Shown: positions 38,336-46,595 of the stretch, in pieces
How positions within the stretch are numbered: position 1 is the first letter of the stretch
Layout: each line of letters begins with the position of its first letter
Source of the DNA: Streptomyces sp. MH60
GTDB taxonomy: Bacteria; Actinomycetota; Actinomycetes; Streptomycetales; Streptomycetaceae
Reading direction: 5' to 3'
Assembly (NCBI RefSeq): GCF_002939385.1
Contig: NZ_MULI01000001.1
Location: 62,001 to 126,000, forward strand
Length of the DNA stretch: 64,000 bases
Notes under the pieces: model-generated
Database searches by the model: none
What the model was told of the DNA's origin: nothing
The model's input: only the letters and a program-made list of their open reading frames with translations
Position numbers and translations under genes: made by a program

Positions 38336-39427
38336 CTATCCGAGGGCCCAGGCCACGTCCCGGAGCAGCGCGTGCCGCCAGCCCGCGCGGTCGTGGCCGC
38401 AGGCCGACCTGGAGACCCGCACGGTCGCACCGGCCTGCTCGGTGAGGGTCTCCACCAGGGCGCAGTGGGGGAGCATCCGCGTCTCGTGCTCGCCCACGTC
38501 GAACGCGATCCGCAGCCCCGACAGGTCGGGACGCGCGCGCAGCCGTGCCGCGAGGGTGCCGCCGACCGGGCCGCCCAACGGGTCCGCCAGATCCGCGGCG
38601 CCGGGCGTCCACCACAGCGAAGCCGACTGACAGGCGACACGCGACACCAGGTCCGGGAAGTCCAGCGCCGCGTACAGGGCGCTCAGCCCGCCGAGGCTCT
38701 GCCCCGCGACCACCGTCCGGCCGGGGTCGGCGGGCACCCCGCTGCCGGCCACCAGGGGCAGCAACTCGTCCCGCACCGCCTCCCACAGCGCGGGCCGGCA
38801 CCCGAACTCGGCCCCGCGGTCCTTGGCCGGGAGGAACACCAGGGTGACCGGAGGCATCTCACCGCTCGCGACGGCCGAGTCGAAGGCGGCCGCCGCCGGG
38901 TGCAGATGCAGCCAGTCGTCCCCGTCCAGCAGCAGCACCAACGGCCCGCCCCCGCCCACCGGATGGACCCGCACGGTGCGCCGCCCGCCGAGCCGCTCGC
39001 TGGTCCAGCGCAGTCGGGTGCGGGGCAGCGGCAGGACGTCCGAGGCGCCGAGCAGGGGCCAGTGCGGCTGGGGCGGGGCGTCCGGGGTGGCGGCGATGGA
39101 CCGGTCACCGCCCGCACCCGCGGGGTTGCACGGGTCGGCGTACGCCGCGTCGCCCACCAGGAACCGGTAGGTCACCCGCAGCCGCGCCGGCATCCGCACC
39201 TCGGCGTACCAGCAGTCCGTGTCGCCCCATCGGCGCAGGGGCACCGGAGCCGACCAGCTCTCGAAGACGACGCTCGCCGCCCGCGACCCGCGCCGCAGGA
39301 ACAGGGCCGTCCACCCGTCACCGTCGGGCACCGCGAGGGGAGTCTTCACGGCGGCCCAGAAGGCGTCGGTGCCCGGCACTGCGGACAGCCCGAACGCGGC
39401 GAAGGCGTCCGGCCCCGACGGCCTCAT
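38336..39427 (-). CDS. cchJ: Enterochelin-esterase-like hydrolase (CchJ)
   Basis: A 363-aa Fes-family esterase. An N-terminal sandwich domain (residues 1-130, with VTYRFLVGDAAYADPCNP) precedes an alpha/beta-hydrolase domain with the nucleophile in VVAGQSLGGLSALYA and the catalytic His in SACGHDRAGWRHAL. In the coelichelin pathway an esterase of this type has been proposed to release the peptide from the thioesterase-less NRPS or to free iron; sequence alone does not decide. It runs opposite to the rest of the cluster, divergent from cchK across a near-perfect iron box. Confidence 0.92.
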   Translation of the reverse strand: MRPSGPDAFAAFGLSAVPGTDAFWAAVKTPLAVPDGDGWTALFLRRGSRAASVVFESWSAPVPLRRWGDTDCWYAEVRMPARLRVTYRFLVGDAAYADPCNPAGAGGDRSIAATPDAPPQPHWPLLGASDVLPLPRTRLRWTSERLGGRRTVRVHPVGGGGPLVLLLDGDDWLHLHPAAAAFDSAVASGEMPPVTLVFLPAKDRGAEFGCRPALWEAVRDELLPLVAGSGVPADPGRTVVAGQSLGGLSALYAALDFPDLVSRVACQSASLWWTPGAADLADPLGGPVGGTLAARLRARPDLSGLRIAFDVGEHETRMLPHCALVETLTEQAGATVRVSRSACGHDRAGWRHALLRDVAWALG

Positions 39428-39476
39428 GAACGTCTCCTTGTGGAGCGGAAATCCAGAAGGCTAAGCTCAACGCGCA

Positions 39477-39495
39477 TTAGGCGAGCCTAACCTAA
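39477..39495. promoter_or_regulatory. Iron box between cchJ and cchK
   Basis: TTAGGCGAGCCTAACCTAA, 18 of 19 to the consensus in this orientation; 49 bp from the cchJ ATG and 19 bp from the cchK ATG, so it can control both. Confidence 0.9.
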
Positions 39496-39514
39496 TCCAA
39501 CGGGAGGTACGCGG

Positions 39515-39727
39515 ATGAGCACCAACCCCTTCGACGACCCCGACGGCCGATTCCTCGTCCTGGTGAACGACGAGGGCCGGCACTCGCTCTGGCCGTCCTT
39601 CGCGGCGGTGCCCGGCGGATGGACGACCGTCTTCGAGGAGAACTCCCGGGACGCCTGCCTGGCCTACGTCGAGGCCAACTGGACCGACCTGCGCCCGCGT
39701 TCCCTGGCCGGGTCCGCGGACGCCTGA
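39515..39727 (+). CDS. cchK: MbtH-like protein (CchK)
   Basis: A 70-aa MbtH-like protein, a small chaperone that binds and activates NRPS adenylation domains, here CchH. The family signature is complete: [10 protein letters not shown], a [20 protein letters not shown] core with the conserved Trp, and [10 protein letters not shown] at the end. Length is standard. ATG at 39515 has GGGAGGT upstream. Confidence 0.97.
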   Translation: MSTNPFDDPDGRFLVLVNDEGRHSLWPSFAAVPGGWTTVFEENSRDACLAYVEANWTDLRPRSLAGSADA

Positions 39728-39880
39728 GGCGGGGCCCGGTCACGTGCCGCTCCAGGGCGGTTGCCGTCCCGCCGTGCGAGCGGGAAATCGGTCGCGTGCG
39801 CGGGGTGCGAGTCGTTAGCCTCGGCCTCCGCCGGAGCGCCGCGTGGCGTGGGGCACCGTGGAACCGTGGAAGGGGCCGGC

Positions 39881-40597
39881 ATGGAGATCGAGGGCGCGCG
39901 GACGGACCGACTGGGCGTGCTGCTCGACCAGTTCGACCAGGCCAGGGAGATGGCCGAGGTGCGGCTGGCGGGGCTGGGCGACGAGGAGTACCTGTGGGAG
40001 CCCGTGGCCGGTTGCTGGTCGATCCGGCGTAGGGGCGAGGCGGTGACGCCCAGGGCGTACGGGCCGGGCGAGTGGGTGCTCGACAAGGGCGCCCCCGACA
40101 TCCCGGCGAGCGAGTACGCGGAGGTGGCCCGGCAGGCCGCCGGCGGCATGCCGGTCACCAAGATCGCCGACGACTGGAGCGTGAGCGTCGAGCGCGTCGA
40201 GCAGGTCCTCGCCCACAAAGGCACGCCGGAACCCGACGCGACGCCGGTCACCACCATCGCCTGGCGGCTCGCGCACCTGCACTCCTGCTTCGCGGGCCAG
40301 TGGGAGTGGACCTTCGGTGAACGACGCCGGGACCCGCGGCAGCTGGTCGACTTCACCCCCTCCGCCGCCCTCGAACTCGAACGGTTCTGGGCGGTGATCG
40401 ACCGCTGGCGCGAGGACGTCGCCCACGTCACCGAGGAACAGCTCGACACCGTCGGCTTCTCCCAGTACCCGTACGGCTCCGATCCCGACGACCCCTACAT
40501 CGGCGTCGTGGCCGGGGACAGCCTCGAGTTCATCCACCACATGGCCGAGATCGCGCTCCTGCGCGACCTGTGGCGGGCCCGCTCCGCCGCCCGGTAG
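39881..40597 (+). CDS. DinB family protein
   Basis: A 238-aa DinB_2-type four-helix protein. Helix 1 is RLGVLLDQFDQAREMAEVRLAGL and is followed by YLWEPVAGCWSIR, the typical WSxR element. Metal-type His residues lie in RLAHLHSCFAGQWEW and LEFIHHMAEIALLRDLW. An insert of about 60 residues contains GMPVTKIADDWSVSVERVEQVL, resembling a helix-turn-helix. The family includes thiol-dependent S-transferases; no substrate can be named. The ATG at 39881 was chosen because sequence before it is low-complexity. Confidence 0.82.
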   Translation: MEIEGARTDRLGVLLDQFDQAREMAEVRLAGLGDEEYLWEPVAGCWSIRRRGEAVTPRAYGPGEWVLDKGAPDIPASEYAEVARQAAGGMPVTKIADDWSVSVERVEQVLAHKGTPEPDATPVTTIAWRLAHLHSCFAGQWEWTFGERRRDPRQLVDFTPSAALELERFWAVIDRWREDVAHVTEEQLDTVGFSQYPYGSDPDDPYIGVVAGDSLEFIHHMAEIALLRDLWRARSAAR

Positions 40598-40603
40598 GTC
40601 CGC

Positions 40604-41137
40604 TCACTCCTCCGCGTCGAACCGGGCCAGACGCGCCGTCACGTCGTCGGCGAGACGGTTGAGAAGGCGGGTGAGATCCTCCCGGTCCTGCCGCGGCCAG
40701 TCGGCGAGCGCCTCGGCGAACCAGCCGAGCAGGGACGTCACATACCGGTTGGCGGCCTCCATGCCCGCCGCGGTCGGTTCGATGAGACTCGCGCGGCGGT
40801 CGTGGGGGTCGGCGACCCGGCGGACCAGACCGCGCTTCTCCAGCGCCTGCACCTGGCGGGTGACGTGCGGGCCCACGACCTGCATCCGGTCGGCGATCTC
40901 GCCGATCCGCAGCGGCTGGTCGGCCGTACGGAGGGTCACCAGCACGCCCATGGCGGGACGGTCGAGGGCGAGCCCGGCCGCCTCGGCGGCGCGTTCCGTG
41001 AGTCGGCCCTTGGTGAAGGCCGCGCTGAGCTGGGTGAGCCGCGGCAGCACGGCGAGCAGGTCGGAGTGCGGGTCGTCCGGCTCGGACGGCCCGGCGGATC
41101 CGGACGGCCCGGCGGGCTCGGCGGGTTCGAGGGTCAT
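40604..41137 (-). CDS. MarR family transcriptional regulator
   Basis: A 177-aa winged-helix regulator. The recognition region is LRIGEIADRMQVVGPHVTRQVQALEKRGLVRR followed by the wing VADPHDRRASLIEPTAAG, standard for MarR. A 27-residue Pro/Ser/Glu-rich N-terminal extension precedes it. It is divergent from an FAD monooxygenase gene. Two ATACCT-N5-AGGTAT-type palindromes in the gap, one near each gene, strongly suggest that it represses both. Confidence 0.9.
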   Translation of the reverse strand: MTLEPAEPAGPSGSAGPSEPDDPHSDLLAVLPRLTQLSAAFTKGRLTERAAEAAGLALDRPAMGVLVTLRTADQPLRIGEIADRMQVVGPHVTRQVQALEKRGLVRRVADPHDRRASLIEPTAAGMEAANRYVTSLLGWFAEALADWPRQDREDLTRLLNRLADDVTARLARFDAEE

Positions 41138-41152
41138 GGGGTCTCCATTTGC

Positions 41153-41169
41153 ATACCTGAGTTAGGTAT
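41153..41169. promoter_or_regulatory. MarR operator 1 (ATACCT-N5-AGGTAT)
   Basis: ATACCTGAGTTAGGTAT, perfect 6-bp arms, 16 bp before the marR ATG. Confidence 0.8.
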
Positions 41170-41224
41170 CTATATCGTGGGGAGCGGCCGGTGCCTGGGA
41201 GGGTGCCGTATGGCCTCCATAAAG

Positions 41225-41241
41225 ATACCTAAGGTACGTAT
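41225..41241. promoter_or_regulatory. MarR operator 2
   Basis: ATACCTAAGGTACGTAT: the same left arm and spacing as operator 1, one mismatch in the right arm (ACGTAT); 68 bp before the monooxygenase ATG. Confidence 0.7.
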
Positions 41242-41308
41242 ATTTGCCGTCCGTGCGGCACGTGCCTCCGTTTTCCCGGGGTCCACCCCGGTGAAAGGGT
41301 GAGAAGCC

Positions 41309-42532
41309 ATGATCCACACGTCCCGTTCCGCTCGTCGCGTACTGATCTCCGGAGCAAGTATCGCGGGCCCCGCGCTCGCGTACTGGCTCGACCGGTACGG
41401 CTTCGAAGTGACCGTCGTCGAGAAGGCCGCCGCCGTCCGCGGGGGCGGCTACGCGATCGACGTGCGCGGCACGGCCCGCGAGGCCGTGGACCGCATGGGC
41501 CTGCTGCCGGCGCTGAGCAAGGCGCACGTCGACAGTCAGCGGATCACCTTCGTGGACGCCGAGGGGGAGACGGTCGGCTCGCTGCGGCCCGAGCAGCTGA
41601 CCGGGGGAGAGGCGGGAGCCGACCTCGAGATCCGGCGCGGTGACCTGGCCGACGTGCTCTACGCCTCGCTGCGGGACCGGGTCGAGTTCCTCTTCAACGA
41701 CTCGATCGCGACGCTCGACGACGCCGGGGACGCCGTGCACGTCGTCTTCGACAGCGGTGTGCGCCGCACCTTCGACCTGGTGGTCGGCGCGGACGGGCTG
41801 CACTCCAACACGCGCAGGCTGGTCTTCGGCCCGGAGGAGCCCTTCCACCGCTACCTCGGCCACGTCTTCGCGGGCTTCACGCTGCCCAACGAGTTCGGGC
41901 TCGCGCACGAGGCCGTCATCTGGAACGAGCCGGGACGCGGCGCCGTCCTCTACGCCCACGAGCCCTCCGACCGGCTGCACGGCTTCCTCACCTTCACCCG
42001 CGACACCCCGCCTTTCGATGCCTTCCGCGACCCCCGGGCCCAGCGGGACCTGGTCGCGGCGCGCTTCCCCGAACGGGTCTGGCACCTGCCGCGCCTGGTC
42101 GAGGGCATGCGGGAGGCCGACGACCTCTTCTTCGACATCGTGAGCCAGATCCACATGCGTACGTGGTCCCACGGGCGTGTCGTCCTGGCGGGCGACGCCG
42201 CGCACGCCACGTCGTTCCTCTCCGGCCAGGGGTCGAGCGTCGCGCTCGTCGGCGCGTACGTCCTGGCCGGTGAACTGGCGACGCACGCGGACCACGCCGA
42301 CGCGTTCGCGGCCTACGAGCGCCGGATCCGGCCCTTCGCGGAGCGCAACCAGGCGCTGGCCACCGGCGGCGGCTCGGCGGTGGCCCCCGCGACGCGGCAG
42401 GAGATCGAGGCCCGCAACGCCCTGCTGCGCGACCCGGAGGCGGCGGCGAGGGTGCTGGTGACCGCGAGCGCGCAGGAGGGCCGCGCGGCCCACTCGGCCC
42501 TGGAGCTGCCCGACTACCCGCGGGCCGCCTGA
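41309..42532 (+). CDS. FAD-dependent monooxygenase (group A hydroxylase)
   Basis: A 407-aa class A flavoprotein monooxygenase, probably hydroxylating a small aromatic or drug-like substrate with NAD(P)H and O2. FAD motif GASIAGPALAYWLDRYGFEV near the N-terminus; DG motif LVVGADGLHSNTRRLVFG; GD motif VVLAGDAAHATSFLSGQGSSVALVGAYVLA. The usual GxGxxG is GxSxxG here. It is divergent from the MarR regulator and is likely induced by that regulator's ligand. Substrate unknown. Confidence 0.9.
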   Translation: MIHTSRSARRVLISGASIAGPALAYWLDRYGFEVTVVEKAAAVRGGGYAIDVRGTAREAVDRMGLLPALSKAHVDSQRITFVDAEGETVGSLRPEQLTGGEAGADLEIRRGDLADVLYASLRDRVEFLFNDSIATLDDAGDAVHVVFDSGVRRTFDLVVGADGLHSNTRRLVFGPEEPFHRYLGHVFAGFTLPNEFGLAHEAVIWNEPGRGAVLYAHEPSDRLHGFLTFTRDTPPFDAFRDPRAQRDLVAARFPERVWHLPRLVEGMREADDLFFDIVSQIHMRTWSHGRVVLAGDAAHATSFLSGQGSSVALVGAYVLAGELATHADHADAFAAYERRIRPFAERNQALATGGGSAVAPATRQEIEARNALLRDPEAAARVLVTASAQEGRAAHSALELPDYPRAA

Positions 42533-42643
42533 GCGGTCGCCGGGCCGTCGGCCGCCGGACCGTCGGCCGCCAGACTGAGCGGCCGCCGGACTGAGTGGTC
42601 GCCGGGCCCCCGGTCGCCGGACTGAGCGGTCGTCGCCGCCGGT
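42533..42643. repeat. Short degenerate GC-rich direct repeats between convergent genes
   Basis: Several imperfect copies of a GCCGGACTGAGCGGTCG-like unit between the monooxygenase stop and the TetR stop. No hairpin terminator stands out; probably replication slippage of non-coding DNA. Confidence 0.5.
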
Positions 42644-43261
42644 TCAGTCCGGGCGGCGGTCCGCCGCCGTGTCCGGCGGACCGGCCTGCGAGCGCCAGCC
42701 GTGCAGGAGCAGGTCGAACACCGTCTCCACGGTCGCCCGGGGATCGTGCCGTCCCGTGGTCAGGGCGGGGACCTCCAGGACGAACCGGGCCAGCGCCGCG
42801 CACGCCGGATCGTCCGGCTCCCGGCCGAGTTCCTCCGCGATCACGCCGCTCAGCGTGTCGGCGTGTCGCATCCACATGCGCTCGCCGTACTCGCGGAGCG
42901 CGGGCGTGTCGCCGACCAGAGCGGTGAAGCTCGCCCGGCGCGGGTCGGTCACGATCGGCACCCAGGTCTCCAGGGCGTGCGCGCGGAGCGCCTCGACCAC
43001 TCCCTGCCCCCGGGGCCGCTCGCGGACGGCGGCGGCCAGTGCGGCGTCGACGTCCTGCTCACGGTCGAAGACCAGCGCCTCCTTGCTCGGGAAGTGCGCG
43101 AAGAGGGTCGTGGTCGAGACATCGGCCCGCTCGGCGACGTCGCGGACGCTGACCCGGTCGAACCCGTGCTCCAGGAAGAGTTCGAGCGCGGCGTCGGCGA
43201 TGGCCTGCCTGGTCGCCGCCTTCTTGCGCTCGCGACGGCCGGGAGTCGGGGAGTCGGGCAT
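42644..43261 (-). CDS. TetR family transcriptional regulator
   Basis: A 205-aa repressor with the N-terminal domain TRQAIADAALELFLEHGFDR, VSVRDVAERADVSTTTLFAHF and PSKEALVFDREQ. The ligand domain is unassigned. It is divergent from a TetX-like monooxygenase; a 25-bp palindrome in the shared promoter is the likely operator. TetR-plus-monooxygenase pairs of this sort are often induced by the drug or phenolic compound that the enzyme modifies (inference). Confidence 0.9.
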   Translation of the reverse strand: MPDSPTPGRRERKKAATRQAIADAALELFLEHGFDRVSVRDVAERADVSTTTLFAHFPSKEALVFDREQDVDAALAAAVRERPRGQGVVEALRAHALETWVPIVTDPRRASFTALVGDTPALREYGERMWMRHADTLSGVIAEELGREPDDPACAALARFVLEVPALTTGRHDPRATVETVFDLLLHGWRSQAGPPDTAADRRPD

Positions 43262-43327
43262 GGCGCCACTCTAACGCACCACTGGAACGACACAGAAGTC
43301 GAGCTGAATCAGAAAACTGAATGACTA

Positions 43328-43352
43328 AGAAACTGGAACAGTTGCAGTTTCT
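43328..43352. promoter_or_regulatory. Operator palindrome between TetR and TetX-like genes
   Basis: Perfect 8-bp arms AGAAACTG and CAGTTTCT separated by 9 bp; the inside also contains AACTG/CAGTT arms. Located about 67 bp from the TetR ATG and 58 bp from the monooxygenase ATG. Confidence 0.75.
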
Positions 43353-43409
43353 CACTCGTTTCTGCTTTGGTGGTTCCACGGGGGACGCCACCAACGGAAG
43401 GAAACCGTC

Positions 43410-44567
43410 ATGCACTCTCCGACTCCCGCGACCGCGCGGATCAGCATCATCGGCGCCGGCCCGGGCGGGCTCACCTGCGCCCGCGTCCTGCGGCAGCACG
43501 GCATCGCGGCGACGGTGTACGACCGCGATCCGGACGCCGCCTCCCGGGACCAGGGAGGCTCGCTCGACCTGCACGAGGAGGACGGCCAGCTCGCGCTCCG
43601 CGAAGCGGGCCTGCTGGAGGAGTTCTTCGCGCTCGCCAGGTGCGAGAGCCAGGAGGAGCGCCGTTTCGACAGCGCGGGGCGCCTCCTCGCCCACCGGGTG
43701 CCGGACGAGGGGGAGACGGCCCGCCCGGAGATCGACCGCGGTCAGCTCCGGGACCTCCTGCTGCGCTCGCTCGACGCCGGGACGGTGCGGTGGGGGCACA
43801 CCCTGGAATCGGTGGGCGGGTCGGCCGACGGGCCGCGGACCCTGACGTTCACCGACGGGAGCACCGTGGAGACGGACCTCGTGATCGGAGCGGACGGCGC
43901 CTTCTCCCGCGTCCGGGCGGCGGTGTCCGACGCCGTACCGCGCTACACCGGCGTCGGCTTCCTCGAAGCGTGGTTCGACGCGATGGAATCCGCGCATCCG
44001 GAGCTGTCCGAACTGGTCGGCCGGGGCAGCGCCCACGTGGCCGACGGCGAGCGCGGCCTCTTCGCGCAGCGCAACAGCGGTGGACACATGCGCGTCTACA
44101 TCATGCGCAGGGTCGCCCTGGACTGGATGGCGGCGGGCGGCCTGCGTCCGCAGGACACCGACGGCATCCGCGCACGGCTCCTCGCCGAGTACGCGGGCTG
44201 GTCACCGCGGATACTCCGCCTCATCACCGAGAACGACGGCGCCTACGTCGACCGGCCCCTCTTCGCCCTGCCGGTGCCGCACACCTGGCGGCACACGCCC
44301 GGCGTGACCCTCCTGGGAGACGCCGCGCACCTGATGCCCCCGCTCGGCGTCGGCGTCAACCTCGCCATGCTCGACGGCGCCGAACTCGCGCTCGCCCTCG
44401 CCGGTTCCGCCACCGTCGACGATGCCGTGCGCACCTACGAGAAGACGATGCTCCCGCGCTCGGCCGAGATCGCCGGGATGCTCGAGGGCGGTGCGGGATT
44501 CCTGCTGGAGGAGCCGGACGCCGAGTACCTCGCACGGCTCGGTGCGGACCGCGGGCCGGGGGAGTGA
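43410..44567 (+). CDS. TetX-like FAD-dependent monooxygenase
   Basis: A 385-aa flavoprotein monooxygenase of the TetX/PgaE-like group. FAD motif IIGAGPGGLTCARVL; DG motif LVIGADGAFSRVR; the diagnostic GDAAHLMPPLGVGVN followed by AMLDGAELA closely resembles TetX. TetX enzymes inactivate tetracyclines by hydroxylation; chromosomal Streptomyces homologues act on varied aromatic compounds, so resistance should not be assumed. ATG at 43410 follows AAGGAAACC. Confidence 0.88.
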   Translation: MHSPTPATARISIIGAGPGGLTCARVLRQHGIAATVYDRDPDAASRDQGGSLDLHEEDGQLALREAGLLEEFFALARCESQEERRFDSAGRLLAHRVPDEGETARPEIDRGQLRDLLLRSLDAGTVRWGHTLESVGGSADGPRTLTFTDGSTVETDLVIGADGAFSRVRAAVSDAVPRYTGVGFLEAWFDAMESAHPELSELVGRGSAHVADGERGLFAQRNSGGHMRVYIMRRVALDWMAAGGLRPQDTDGIRARLLAEYAGWSPRILRLITENDGAYVDRPLFALPVPHTWRHTPGVTLLGDAAHLMPPLGVGVNLAMLDGAELALALAGSATVDDAVRTYEKTMLPRSAEIAGMLEGGAGFLLEEPDAEYLARLGADRGPGE

Positions 44568-44595
44568 CGCGTGCCCGGCCGGTAGGCTCGCGCCC

Positions 44596-45003
44596 ATGGA
44601 TGCGCTCCTGCCGTACGTGCTCCTCGCCGGTGGCCTCGCCGCGGTCCTCGGCTTCTTCACCTGGCTGGCGTCGCGCGTACGCCGCCGGGGCACGGCGGGC
44701 GGGGCGATGGGCGCGGCCCTGGCCTCCTACGAGGAGGCGTTCCGCGCCACGGCGTACGCGTCCCACGTCGAGATCCGGGCCGAGGCGGAACGCACCTCCC
44801 CCCTCCTGTCGCCCGACGGCGACTGGCGGCGGGGCCGGCCCGCTGTGGACGGGGCCGGTGCGGAGGACGGCCGGACGGCCCGCCGCGGCCGGCGCGGGTC
44901 GCGACGGCGCCCGGGACGCTGGTTCGGCCGCCGGCGTGGCCCCCTCGCGACCGGGCGGCCCGGTGGGCACGAGGGGGCGGACGGGTCGGGCTCGGCCCGC
45001 TAG
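44596..45003 (+). CDS. Small membrane protein with Arg-rich tail
   Basis: A 135-aa protein. One N-terminal membrane helix (LLPYVLLAGGLAAVLGFFTWLA) is followed by a basic patch SRVRRRG, a helix ASYEEAFRATAYASHVEIRAEAER and a long Arg/Gly-rich tail. The first 70 residues look like a real conserved gene; the tail is low-complexity. ATG at 44596. Its TAG stop overlaps the stop of the convergent chitinase by 4 nt (CTAG). Function unknown. Confidence 0.65.
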   Translation: MDALLPYVLLAGGLAAVLGFFTWLASRVRRRGTAGGAMGAALASYEEAFRATAYASHVEIRAEAERTSPLLSPDGDWRRGRPAVDGAGAEDGRTARRGRRGSRRRPGRWFGRRRGPLATGRPGGHEGADGSGSAR

Positions 45004-45740
45004 CAGCTCAGGTTGCCGCCGGGCTCGACACCGAGGAGCTGGGTGAAGCGCTCGTAGTTGTCGATCCGGCTCTGGACCTGCGCGGGATTGCGCCCGTCGC
45101 ACTCCAGGCTGCCGTTGATGGACCGGATGGTCTCCCCGAACCCGGCGCCGTTGACCATGGCGTCGTGCGGGGTCATGGTGCCGGGCCCGGACTGGGTGTT
45201 CCAGTACCACAGGCCCGTTTTCCAGGCCACGGCCGAGTCGTTCTGGACCAGGTCGGGGTTGTTGAGCAGGTCGATGCCGAGGGCGTCCCCGGCGGCCTTG
45301 TAGTTGAAGTTCCAACTCAGCTGGACGGGCCCGCGCCCGTAGTACTTGTCGGTGCCGGCCGGGCAGCCGTACGGCTGGGAGGCGTCGCAGTAGTGCGGGT
45401 AGTTGGCGGTGTTCTGCTCCACGACGTACGCCAGTCCGCCGGTTTCGTGGCTGACGTTGGCGAGGAAGGCGGCTGCCTCCTGCTTCTTCACCGTGTCGCT
45501 GCCGGTGTTCGAGAACCCCGGGTAGGCGCTGAGCGCGGCGGTGAGTCCGCTGTAGGTGTAGAAGGAGTTCCGGTTCGGGAACATCTGGTTGAACTGGGTT
45601 TCACCGACCACGAATTCGGCGGCGGCCCGGGCGTCGGGCTTCTCGGTCTTCTGGGCGACGGCCGACGGCGCCATGGTCAGGGTGCACAGGGCGGCGGCCG
45701 CACCGGTGGCGGCCAGCAGTGCGAGCTTGCGGTGCTGCAC
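45000..45740 (-). CDS. GH19 chitinase, catalytic domain only
   Basis: A 246-aa secreted family-19 chitinase that cleaves beta-1,4 bonds of chitin with inversion. The signal peptide (LALLAATGAAAALCTLTMAPSAVA) ends near residue 29. The catalytic Glu is in FLANVSHETGGLAYV; NYKAA, YYGRGPVQLSWNFNY and NPDLVQNDSAVAWKTGLWYWN are classic GH19 substrate-groove motifs. No carbohydrate-binding module is attached, unlike ChiC/ChiF. GTG at 45740 follows AGGAG. It lies 115 bp downstream of the LPMO gene on the same strand and is probably co-induced. Confidence 0.94.
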   Translation of the reverse strand: MQHRKLALLAATGAAAALCTLTMAPSAVAQKTEKPDARAAAEFVVGETQFNQMFPNRNSFYTYSGLTAALSAYPGFSNTGSDTVKKQEAAAFLANVSHETGGLAYVVEQNTANYPHYCDASQPYGCPAGTDKYYGRGPVQLSWNFNYKAAGDALGIDLLNNPDLVQNDSAVAWKTGLWYWNTQSGPGTMTPHDAMVNGAGFGETIRSINGSLECDGRNPAQVQSRIDNYERFTQLLGVEPGGNLSC

Positions 45741-45855
45741 GGTAGGACTCCTGCTCGATGGGGGGAGGGAGGGCGGCGCGGGCAGGGCGGAGGGGGGAGC
45801 GGCCGTGCGCCCCGGGAAGGGGCGTGGCCGCTCCCGAACCGCCCCGCCGGGCCCG

Positions 45856-46374
45856 TCAGCCGCCGACGTTGACGTCGATGCAGGCGTAGAACGCGTTGGA
45901 CGTGTCGGCGACGTTCCAGACGGCCAGGACCTTCTGCTGTCCGGTGAGCCCACCGAAGTCCACCTGGTGGTTCACCACCGCGCCCGGCTTCGCGCCACCG
46001 TCGTCGAACAGCGCGATCCGCTGACCGCCGACGTAGTACTCCCAGGTGCTGGTGGCGTGCTGCGCGGTGAGCCGCCACGAGAACGTCGTGGTCTTCGACA
46101 CCGGGGTGACCTGCCAGCCCTTGCTGTCGTCGTCCAGCTCCGCGAACCGGCTGTTGCCGCCGCTGCAACTGGTCAGGCCCTTGGGGCCCTCGACGCTCTG
46201 CGGCTCGTACGTGATGTCACCGCAGGACACCGTGCCCGCGGCGCACTGGGCCTGACGGCTGGGCGGGTCGGAGATGTAGCCGTGCGCGCTCGCCGAGGAG
46301 GCGGGCAGGCTCACGGCCACGACAGGGGCGAGGACCGCGCCGATCAGGGCAGCGGTCTTCCGACGTGCGTGCAT
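45856..46374 (-). CDS. AA10 lytic polysaccharide monooxygenase (chitin-binding protein)
   Basis: A 172-aa secreted copper enzyme that oxidatively cleaves chitin. Signal cleavage after SASA leaves His31 as the mature N-terminal His of the copper brace, in HGYISDPPSRQ; the second brace His is His106 in RLTAQHATSTWEYYV. Cys pairs (QCAAGTVSC, SC, AC) match CBP21/CHB-type folds. Short single-domain form. ATG at 46374 has GAAGGAG upstream. A DasR-like site lies 186 bp upstream, so induction by N-acetylglucosamine/chitin is expected. Confidence 0.95.
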   Translation of the reverse strand: MHARRKTAALIGAVLAPVVAVSLPASSASAHGYISDPPSRQAQCAAGTVSCGDITYEPQSVEGPKGLTSCSGGNSRFAELDDDSKGWQVTPVSKTTTFSWRLTAQHATSTWEYYVGGQRIALFDDGGAKPGAVVNHQVDFGGLTGQQKVLAVWNVADTSNAFYACIDVNVGG

Positions 46375-46559
46375 GGGAACTCCTTCACATCCGGCCGCCC
46401 CAGGGCATGCGCGGCCGTGTGTGGGGGGACCGCGCGCACGCCGGGTACGGCCTCTCGTGGGTGGGGCCAGGAGGCGCGAAGGTGACGCGCACTCACCGTC
46501 CCCGCAGGGGCGTGGGACCCCGGCAGGGCTCAACTCCGCAACCGGAGCGGCGAGTTCTG

Positions 46560-46575
46560 TTGGACTAGACCATAC
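46560..46575. promoter_or_regulatory. DasR-responsive element (dre) upstream of the LPMO/chitinase pair
   Basis: TTGGACTAGACCATAC contains TGGACTAGACCA, 11 of 12 to the dre core TGGTCTAGACCA known from Streptomyces chitinase promoters. Confidence 0.75.
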
Positions 46576-46595
46576 AAGCGGCCGACGTGACCGTG

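Noticed and set aside
41153..41169. GTTAGGT-like sequence as an iron box
   Set aside because: It is part of a perfect ATACCT/AGGTAT palindrome of MarR type and lacks the iron-box centre.
42533..42643. Terminator hairpin
   Set aside because: The region is a degenerate direct repeat; no clean inverted repeat of useful length.
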